Below are positions 57,335 through 64,000 of a stretch of DNA of 64,000 nucleotides, one piece after another (position 1 is the stretch's first letter; the number at the start of each line of letters is the position of its first letter). Both the position numbers and the translations under genes were made by a program. Below the pieces are notes generated by a model. The model worked only from the letters and a program-made list of their open reading frames with translations. It ran no database searches and was not told the DNA's origin. Origin of the DNA: Lachnospiraceae bacterium (GTDB lineage: Bacteria; Bacillota; Clostridia; Lachnospirales; Lachnospiraceae). The stretch is from assembly GCA_029224965.1 (NCBI GenBank), contig JAQXVO010000023.1, positions 1-64,000 on the forward strand, written 5' to 3'.

Positions 57335-59413
57335 TCACACCTTCTTTTTGGCACTCTCTGCATGAGCTGCAACTTCCTTGCTCTGGATGTCCGCCGGAGT
57401 CTTCTCATAACGGACGAAATGATATTCATAGAGCCCGCGGCCGCCGGTCATGGAACGAAGTGCTGTGCAGTAGCCATAGAGCTCCATTTCCGGAACCTCG
57501 GCCTCAATGACCTGCTTTCCGTTCTGCGGAGTCATGCCAAGGACTCTGCCCCGGCGCTTGTTCAGATCGCCCATGATATCTCCTGTATAGGCATCTGGCA
57601 CGGTGACTTTCAAATCCACAATCGGTTCGAGCAGAACAGGCGAAGCTTCCAGGAAGCCCTTCTTAAAGGCCATCTGGGCTGCCGTCATGAATGCCATCTC
57701 AGACGAATCGACCGGATGATAGGAGCCGTCATAAAGCGTTGCCTTGACACCGACAACAGGATATCCGGCCAGAGGACCTGCCTTGCAGCAAGCTGCGATT
57801 CCTTTTTCAACAGCCGGGAAAAAGTTTTTGGGTACAGCACCGCCGACAACCTCTTCTGTAAATACATAAGGATCATTGGTTCCAGAGGGGCCGAAGCGCA
57901 TCTTGACATGTCCGTACTGGCCATGTCCGCCGTTCTGTTTCTTATACTTGGCCTCAACATCTGCGGTCTTCTGGATGGTCTCACGGAAGGCAACCCGCGG
58001 CCGGTCCACCTCAATCGGAGCCTTGTAGTCATGCTCCAGCCGGGACTGAATGGTTTCCAGATGGAGGTCACCCATACCGAAAATCAGAGACTGCTGATTC
58101 TCGGCATCATTGACCGCCTTGAAGGTCGGATCCTCTGCCATAAGCTTGGCCATAGACTGGGCAATCTTATCGACATCACTCTTATGGACGGCCTTCCAGC
58201 GGAGGCTGGTGTAGGGAACCGGCATATCGATCTTGGCATACATGATCGGAGTCGACCTGGTCGACAGAGTATCCGAAGTGGCCAGATCCGGAATCTTGGC
58301 CAGGGCACCCAGATCACCGGCATGGATCTCAGGAACCTCGACGGCCTTATTCCCAGTTAAAATATAGAGCTTCCCGATCTTGAATTCCTTATCGGTCCGG
58401 CTGTCGTACATCAGATCATCGGTCTTGATAACGCCGGACCTTACTTTAATCAGGCTGTAGCGGCCTAAGAACGGATCCACAATGGTTTTAAAGACAAAAG
58501 CCGTCTTCGGCTTTAAAATGTCGAAATCTGCTTCGAAAATCTCGTTGGTCCGGATATTGATGCCGGACATCTTACGGTTGTCAGCCGACGGCATATATTT
58601 CACAATATCATCGAGAAGGGTATAGACACCGCGGGCCAGAAGACCGGAACCGCTGCCGACCGGAACAATGGAACCGTCCTGAATGGTCAGACGGACTGCT
58701 GCACGGATCTCCTGCTCGGAGAAGGTATCGCCGTCCAGATAGCGGTCGAGGAACTCCTCGGATGTCTCTGCGACAGCCTCCATCAGATTGGAATGATACT
58801 GACCCAGATAATCCTCGGAATAATCCGGCATATCGGTCTCAACCGCGTCATGCTTGTCATAGCGGAAGGCCTTCTGCTGAATGACATTGATATAGCCGGT
58901 CAGCTGGCCGTTCTCACGAAGAGGCATGTTAAAGGGTGCGATCTTCTTTCCGAACATGGTGGTCAGATCCTCGATGACCTGACGGTAGGAAACCTTATCG
59001 TCATCCATGTCGGTTACGAAAAAGATCCTGGGCAGATGATACTTCTCACAGAGATCCCAGGCCCGCTCGGTTCCGGCTTCAATGCCGGCCTTGCCGGATA
59101 CGACGATGATGGCGCCGTCGGCCACACTCACGGCCTCTTCCACTTCTCCGGCAAATCCGAAAAAGCCCGGCGTATCGAGGATATTGATCTTATAGTCCTC
59201 CCATTCCAGAGGAATGACCGATGTCGAAATGGAAATCTTTCTCCGGATCTCCTCCTTGGTGTAATCCGAAAGGGTATTTCCGTCTTCGACCTTGCCCTGC
59301 CTGGGCACCAGACCTGCCAGATAGGCCATGGCCTCTGTCAGAGTCGTCTTGCCTGCTCCCCCATGTCCGAGAATTACCACGTTACGAATCTTGTCAGTTG
59401 TGTAAACCTTCAT
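57335..59413 (-). CDS. Elongation factor G-like GTPase (FusA paralogue)
   Basis: ILGHGGAGKTTLTEAMAYLAG, ILDTPGFFGF, domain IV VVGGAVPKNFFPAVEKGI. Confidence 0.9.
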   Translation of the reverse strand: MKVYTTDKIRNVVILGHGGAGKTTLTEAMAYLAGLVPRQGKVEDGNTLSDYTKEEIRRKISISTSVIPLEWEDYKINILDTPGFFGFAGEVEEAVSVADGAIIVVSGKAGIEAGTERAWDLCEKYHLPRIFFVTDMDDDKVSYRQVIEDLTTMFGKKIAPFNMPLRENGQLTGYINVIQQKAFRYDKHDAVETDMPDYSEDYLGQYHSNLMEAVAETSEEFLDRYLDGDTFSEQEIRAAVRLTIQDGSIVPVGSGSGLLARGVYTLLDDIVKYMPSADNRKMSGINIRTNEIFEADFDILKPKTAFVFKTIVDPFLGRYSLIKVRSGVIKTDDLMYDSRTDKEFKIGKLYILTGNKAVEVPEIHAGDLGALAKIPDLATSDTLSTRSTPIMYAKIDMPVPYTSLRWKAVHKSDVDKIAQSMAKLMAEDPTFKAVNDAENQQSLIFGMGDLHLETIQSRLEHDYKAPIEVDRPRVAFRETIQKTADVEAKYKKQNGGHGQYGHVKMRFGPSGTNDPYVFTEEVVGGAVPKNFFPAVEKGIAACCKAGPLAGYPVVGVKATLYDGSYHPVDSSEMAFMTAAQMAFKKGFLEASPVLLEPIVDLKVTVPDAYTGDIMGDLNKRRGRVLGMTPQNGKQVIEAEVPEMELYGYCTALRSMTGGRGLYEYHFVRYEKTPADIQSKEVAAHAESAKKKV

Positions 59414-59472
59414 AGGCATTCCCCCCGATCCGATTGCAATATATTTTGCTATCACCACCATTTTATACAAAA

Positions 59473-59506
59473 AAATTACACAATACAATTACGTATTGTG
59501 TAATTT
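59473..59506. promoter_or_regulatory. Perfect 14-bp inverted repeat upstream of EF-G-like gene (candidate operator)
   Basis: AAATTACACAATAC-AATTAC-GTATTGTGTAATTT. Confidence 0.7.
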
Positions 59507-59567
59507 CACTAATTTCTTATGGAATTATGAGATAGCTTAGAAAAATTGTCTGATCATTTGTTCAAGC

Positions 59568-60218
59568 CTACAGTTCTCCATCCGGCAGCGCCCTTGGGAG
59601 ATTCCAGCGGAAATGGGCTGCCAGATAGCGGATCAGGAGAACCACGACGAATCCGGCGATGATGGACTTGGGCCAGCCGATCCAGGCCGGCAGGACCGCC
59701 GTCACAACCGCACCGGCCACCGAGGCCAGGGCATAGACATGGCGGACGAAAATGTAGGGCTTCTGTGCGGCAAAGAGATCGCGGAGGATTCCGCCGCCGA
59801 CACCGGTGATGACACCGAGAAAGATCATGAGAAAGGCATTGGTCTTCGTCACGGTCCGGCCGGCATAAACCCCGTCCACGGTAAAGGCCGCCAGACCCAG
59901 GGAATCGGTGATCAGAAGAAGCTTCTCATAGACCCGGATCAGGCCCAGAAGCCGGTCGCCCTTTCGGACATAGCGGATGACGAAGAAGACGACCAGAGCG
60001 GTCAGAAAGGACAGAATAATATAGACCGGGTTCTGGAAAACTGCCGGCGGGATATTTCCTATGGTCAGGTCGCGGATAAAACCGCCGCCCGTCGCCGTCG
60101 CCAGAGCCAGAATCATGATTCCGAAGATATCCATGTCCTTTTTTACAGCCAGCATGGCGCCGGAAATGGCGAAGGCGATCGTCCCGATCAGGTCCATAAT
60201 ATAAATAAATTCCGGCAT
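59568..60218 (-). CDS. Trimeric intracellular cation channel/UPF0126-family membrane protein
   Basis: DLIGTIAFAISGAMLAVKKDMDIFGIMILALATATGGGFIRDLTIG; internal duplication ITGVGGGILRDLF. Confidence 0.9.
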   Translation of the reverse strand: MPEFIYIMDLIGTIAFAISGAMLAVKKDMDIFGIMILALATATGGGFIRDLTIGNIPPAVFQNPVYIILSFLTALVVFFVIRYVRKGDRLLGLIRVYEKLLLITDSLGLAAFTVDGVYAGRTVTKTNAFLMIFLGVITGVGGGILRDLFAAQKPYIFVRHVYALASVAGAVVTAVLPAWIGWPKSIIAGFVVVLLIRYLAAHFRWNLPRALPDGEL

Positions 60219-60319
60219 GTCTTTCCTTTAACTCCCTCTTCCAGTAAATCCCCTGATATCTTTTTCCAGAACGATCTGGTTTTATTTCCAGTATCTCGAT
60301 GGATTCGCTTCCATGCAAT

Positions 60320-61738
60320 CTACTTCCAGTACTCCAGCGTATCCGGGTCCATTCCGATATCCTTGGCATGGAAGACCGGATCCTTTCCTTCCTTCTTCTG
60401 CTTTTCATAGTCCTTTGTCGCCTTGAAGGCAGCTCCGCCGAGACGGACACAGCAGGGAATATTGATCAGTGCCATACCTCCCATGGTGATATCGGCCAGA
60501 GCCCAGGCGGCATCCATAGGAATCAGTGCACCTGCAAAGATAATGATGGCGCAGATGATCCGGAAAACGATGAGGAAGCGTTTACCTGGCATCTTATTGT
60601 TATGCAGGTATTTGAGGCCGTTGTCTACATAATAGAGATTTCCGATCAGTGTGGTAAAGGCGAAAAGCACCAGGGATATCGTCAGGAAGGCCGGTCCAAA
60701 GCCCTTTAAGAAACTGGACAGAGCTGCCTGCACATAAGGCGCACCGGCGGTCTTTGCATTGCGCGGAGCATTGGTTACCAGGCAGAGAAGTCCGGTTGCT
60801 GTGCAGAGGAAAAGAGTATCAATGGAAACAGAGATAACTGCTGCCAGGCCCTGCTTGACCGGATGGGTAGTATCTGCGGATGCGGCAGCATGAGGAGCCG
60901 AACCGACACCAGCCTCGTTGGAATAAAGGCCTCTCTTGATACCGTAGACCATGCAGGATCCGGTAATGCCGCTTCCAATAGCCCGGAAATTAAAGGCATC
61001 CTTGAAGATCATAGCGAACATGGACGGAATATGACGGTAATTGACAATGCAGATGAGAACTGCCACACCGATATAGATAAAGCCCATGAAAGGCACGATA
61101 ACCTCGGTCAGCCTGACGATCCGCTTGCCGCCGCCCAGAATACAGATCAGAACGATGATGGCAATAATGGCACCGACAATGGCCGGAGTGATCTTGGCAT
61201 GATAAAAGGAATAGACGGCAAAGGAAGACTGCAGGTTATAGGAGCAGAGCAGGTTGAAGCCGAATCCGTAGGTCAGGATCAGGAAGATGGTGAAGACAAC
61301 AGCCAGCTTCTTACTGTGGATGGCATCCTCGATATAATGCTCGGGACCGCCGTAGCAACCGACCCCGTCGGGTTCACGTTTCTTATAAATCTGGGCCAGA
61401 ACCGTCTCGACATAGGCAGAGGCACTGCCGAGAATGGCCAGAAGCCACATCCAGAACATGGCGCCGGTGCCGCCCAGACAGATGGCCGTGGAGACACCGA
61501 TGATATTTCCGGTGCCGACCCGGGATGCCGTGGAAACCATGAGCGCCTGGAATGAGGAAACCGCTCCGTCCTCCTTGGGCTTCTCCCAGAGAACCTTCCA
61601 GGCTTCGCCGTACATCCGCACCTGAACGCCTCTTGTCCGAATCGTGAAATAGATACCGGCTGCCGCCAGTAGAATTACCAGAACCGGAAAATACAGATAG
61701 GTATCAATTGCAGAGAGTATTTGTGTCATCCGCCCCAC
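60320..61738 (-). CDS. Alanine/glycine:cation symporter (AGCS family)
   Basis: TASRVGTGNIIGVSTAICLGGTGAMFWMW; SNEAGVGSAPHAAASADTTHPVKQG. Confidence 0.93.
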   Translation of the reverse strand: MGRMTQILSAIDTYLYFPVLVILLAAAGIYFTIRTRGVQVRMYGEAWKVLWEKPKEDGAVSSFQALMVSTASRVGTGNIIGVSTAICLGGTGAMFWMWLLAILGSASAYVETVLAQIYKKREPDGVGCYGGPEHYIEDAIHSKKLAVVFTIFLILTYGFGFNLLCSYNLQSSFAVYSFYHAKITPAIVGAIIAIIVLICILGGGKRIVRLTEVIVPFMGFIYIGVAVLICIVNYRHIPSMFAMIFKDAFNFRAIGSGITGSCMVYGIKRGLYSNEAGVGSAPHAAASADTTHPVKQGLAAVISVSIDTLFLCTATGLLCLVTNAPRNAKTAGAPYVQAALSSFLKGFGPAFLTISLVLFAFTTLIGNLYYVDNGLKYLHNNKMPGKRFLIVFRIICAIIIFAGALIPMDAAWALADITMGGMALINIPCCVRLGGAAFKATKDYEKQKKEGKDPVFHAKDIGMDPDTLEYWK

Positions 61739-61910
61739 CTTTCATTGCCTCGTTTGATATTGAATCAGATTTGCTGTCCTGCCGGATCTGTTTTCTTATC
61801 CGACAGATTTTCCTCTTTGAACTGAATTTTTATTAAAACATTGTTAATATTATACCAAAAGAAAGGGCCGGAAAAAGATGATCTTTATAGATTTTCGGAC
61901 TCCTCCTGCC

Positions 61911-62909
61911 TCAGAGAAAGCGTGTCATGATATAGGTCAGAAGACTGTCCGGAATCAGGCCGCAGAAGATCCGGTCTACTGTGGCAACAAGGCTGGGTGT
62001 AGACACGGCATGGCGCTTTCGTACGGCAGAAAGAGATAAGGAGACCACCTTCTTTGTAGTCGATGTAAAAAGAAGATGATGTTTTTTCCCATCTGCAGCA
62101 GTTTCGATAAATCCCGTATCTCTGACCCAGTATGGACAGATGGCTGTAACAGAAACTTTTTTCTTCAGGAGCTCTACCCGAAGACTCCTGCTGTAGCTGT
62201 AGAGAAAAGCCTTGGATGCCGCATAGGCATTGAGAAAAGGAATCGGCTGAAAACCAGCTACGGAGCAGACTTCTCCGATTCGGCCGCCGGTACTCAGATA
62301 GGGAATTACGATATTCGTGAGTTGTGCGGCAGCCCGGTCATTGAGATCGATCATCTTTCCTTCCTTGACGTAACCGACTTCTTCCGAAGAGCCGAAGGCA
62401 CCAAAGCCAGCGCAGTTTAAGAGAAGGCTGACCGTATACGAAGCTTGGGGGTTCCCTTCCAGTCTTCTCTTCAACTCTTCCAGAGATTCCTCTCGGATCA
62501 GATCCAGAGGCAGTACCTGAACGGGCAGATGAAGCTCAGAAGCCAGCTGGTCGAGACGGTCTTTTCTTCTGGCGACAAGCCAGATCTCATCCACCTGATA
62601 GGCTTTGGGATCCTGATCCACGGCTTTAGCATAGGCCATGCCCAGACCGCTGGATGCTCCGGTAATAATGGCCAGACGAATGGCCGGGGTCGAGGTTTCC
62701 TGTTCTTTTTCCTCTCCATCTCCAGTCTTATTTCCTGTCAAACTTTTCCTGAAATCCTGCTTATTTTCGGCACTTGTTTCCTTTGTCTTTCTGAGTCGAT
62801 AAATCAGTCTCTCAATCAGGCCTATGGCCAGTCCGATGATGCCTGCAATAAGAACCAGATTTCCGAAGAAGCCGGCCAGATGATTCCAGATACTCGATAT
62901 AATCTGCAT
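61911..62909 (-). CDS. Short-chain dehydrogenase/reductase with N-terminal TM anchor
   Basis: ITGASSGLGMAYAKAV, LLLNCAGFGAFG, YAASKAFLYSYS. Confidence 0.9.
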   Translation of the reverse strand: MQIISSIWNHLAGFFGNLVLIAGIIGLAIGLIERLIYRLRKTKETSAENKQDFRKSLTGNKTGDGEEKEQETSTPAIRLAIITGASSGLGMAYAKAVDQDPKAYQVDEIWLVARRKDRLDQLASELHLPVQVLPLDLIREESLEELKRRLEGNPQASYTVSLLLNCAGFGAFGSSEEVGYVKEGKMIDLNDRAAAQLTNIVIPYLSTGGRIGEVCSVAGFQPIPFLNAYAASKAFLYSYSRSLRVELLKKKVSVTAICPYWVRDTGFIETAADGKKHHLLFTSTTKKVVSLSLSAVRKRHAVSTPSLVATVDRIFCGLIPDSLLTYIMTRFL

Positions 62910-63222
62910 ATTTCACACACTTTCCTTGAAATTGCATCTCTTTACTACACTGCTGTCTCAGAATGTATTTTCATCATTATATAATAATTATGACAGATCG
63001 AATGAAATATCATCCTGTACCTTCTGCTTTCTTTATAGCTGTAGAAAACATTGAATGCAATAAGACAGCAAAGTATGTTTTCTTTACACATTGCAATTTT
63101 TCAATACTGTGGTAACATATATCTAATTAAGATTTAAAATTTTGGAAGTATAAAACCTTATTCAGAATATTGACATATAAACCTTTAGAATATGAACTTT
63201 TCATAAGAAACGGAGTACGACC

Positions 63223-63630
63223 ATGAGAAGAACAGAAGAAAATAACGGAACACAGAAGACCACAGAGGATTATCTGGAAGCAATTCTGGAGATTTTTCAG
63301 GAGCAGGGCTATGTCCGTTCCATTGATGTAGCCGAGCATCTTGAAGTTTCCAAGCCCAGCGTCACCTATACAACAAAGCGTCTCAAGGAAAAAAACTACA
63401 TCACAACGGATCATGCAGGCATGCTGGTCCTTACTGATGAGGGCAAAGCTATTGCAGAACGTACCCTGGACCGCCATCATACTCTGACAAAACTTCTGGA
63501 ATCGGTAGGTGTTGACCATGACCAGGCTCAGATCGATGCCTGCAAGGTTGAGCATGATCTCTCTGAAGAGTCCTTCCAGGCTTTAAAAAAGCTTGTTGTA
63601 AAAGGCCAGCCCAAGACAGCCCAGGCCTGA
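63223..63630 (+). CDS. DtxR/MntR-family metalloregulator
   Basis: TTEDYLEAILEIFQEQGYVRSIDVAEHLEVSKPSVTYTTKRLKEKNYI. Confidence 0.92.
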   Translation: MRRTEENNGTQKTTEDYLEAILEIFQEQGYVRSIDVAEHLEVSKPSVTYTTKRLKEKNYITTDHAGMLVLTDEGKAIAERTLDRHHTLTKLLESVGVDHDQAQIDACKVEHDLSEESFQALKKLVVKGQPKTAQA

Positions 63631-63667
63631 ATCTTTTCTTGAGGAAATAATAAATTCTGTTATTCTT

Positions 63668-63696
63668 GCCCGCTGGAATCATTCCGGCGGGCTTTT
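63668..63696 (+). terminator. Rho-independent terminator of DtxR gene
   Basis: GCCCGCTGGAATCATTCCGGCGGGCTTTT. Confidence 0.85.
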
Positions 63697-63789
63697 CATA
63701 TTTTCTTAAGTCCGTACAGAGCATTCCGGTCTGAACCAAGACCCATAACAGGCAGTGAAATATTTTAGACATGAATAAAAGTCTGATCG

Positions 63790-63832
63790 AAAAAAGGATT
63801 GCTGTCCTATCTTTTGAATTGGACAGCAATCC
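63790..63832 (-). terminator. Rho-independent terminator for the leftward gene at the window end
   Basis: Minus strand GGATTGCTGTCCAATTCAAAAGATAGGACAGCAATCCTTTTTT. Confidence 0.85.
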
Positions 63833-63887
63833 TTCTTATTCATTCAAGTCACTTTCCAGTGATCCGATGCTCTACAGGCGTCCAGCC

Positions 63888-64000
63888 TTATCTTCCGAAA
63901 AGTCCCTTCTTCACATAAGGTTCACAGGTGATTCCCTGAAAATGATAGCCGGTTTCTTCAATGGCTTTTTCCAGTCTGTCATCATTGACTTCCTCATCGG
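63888..64000 (-). CDS. Partial CDS, C-terminus of a heavy-metal-associated (HMA/CopZ-like) domain protein
   Basis: Minus frame ends ...DEEVNDDRLEKAIEETGYHFQGITCEPYVKKGLFGR-stop; absent from the supplied ORF track; truncated at the window edge. Confidence 0.6.
   Translation of the reverse strand, partial: DEEVNDDRLEKAIEETGYHFQGITCEPYVKKGLFGR

Overview
The window is chromosomal DNA from an anaerobic Firmicute, probably Lachnospiraceae/Clostridia-like (inference from gene content). Most of it is ordinary metabolic coding sequence. Main blocks: nitrogen assimilation (gltD, gltB, asnB, type III glnN, pyrG, a glutamine-synthetase-like gene, an ANTAR protein); dapF/dapL plus a DMT transporter; an RluA-type pseudouridine synthase; a sucrose PTS operon; MATE efflux; GH42 beta-galactosidase; a chorismate mutase-shikimate kinase fusion; a TRAP transporter; a quinate/shikimate-type cluster (aroD, MFS, aroE, LysR, flavin oxidoreductase, second aroE); xpaC/telA/mtnK/mtnA; an M24 peptidase; a GH120 xylosidase/ABC locus; an EF-G-like GTPase; an AGCS symporter; an SDR; and a DtxR-type regulator. 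Four signals stand out. (1) An apparently self-contained nitrogen attenuation circuit: a GS homologue that has lost several catalytic residues lies next to a pseudo-receiver ANTAR protein. The glnN-asnB and gltBD leaders carry an AAAGGC hexaloop hairpin embedded in an intrinsic terminator, with predicted transcription starts too close to leave room for the usual second hairpin; pyrG may carry a weaker version. (2) A non-palindromic 11-mer, AAATATAGACC, occurs 11 times exactly, about 0.03 expected. All seven intergenic copies are in sense orientation downstream of stop codons. (3) A family of intergenic palindromic repeat units shows compensatory changes in the arms, in a repeat-dense intergenic region around 18.0-18.8 kb. 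(4) A 39-bp in-frame tandem repeat encodes the N-terminus of a DMT transporter. No searches or folding programs were run.
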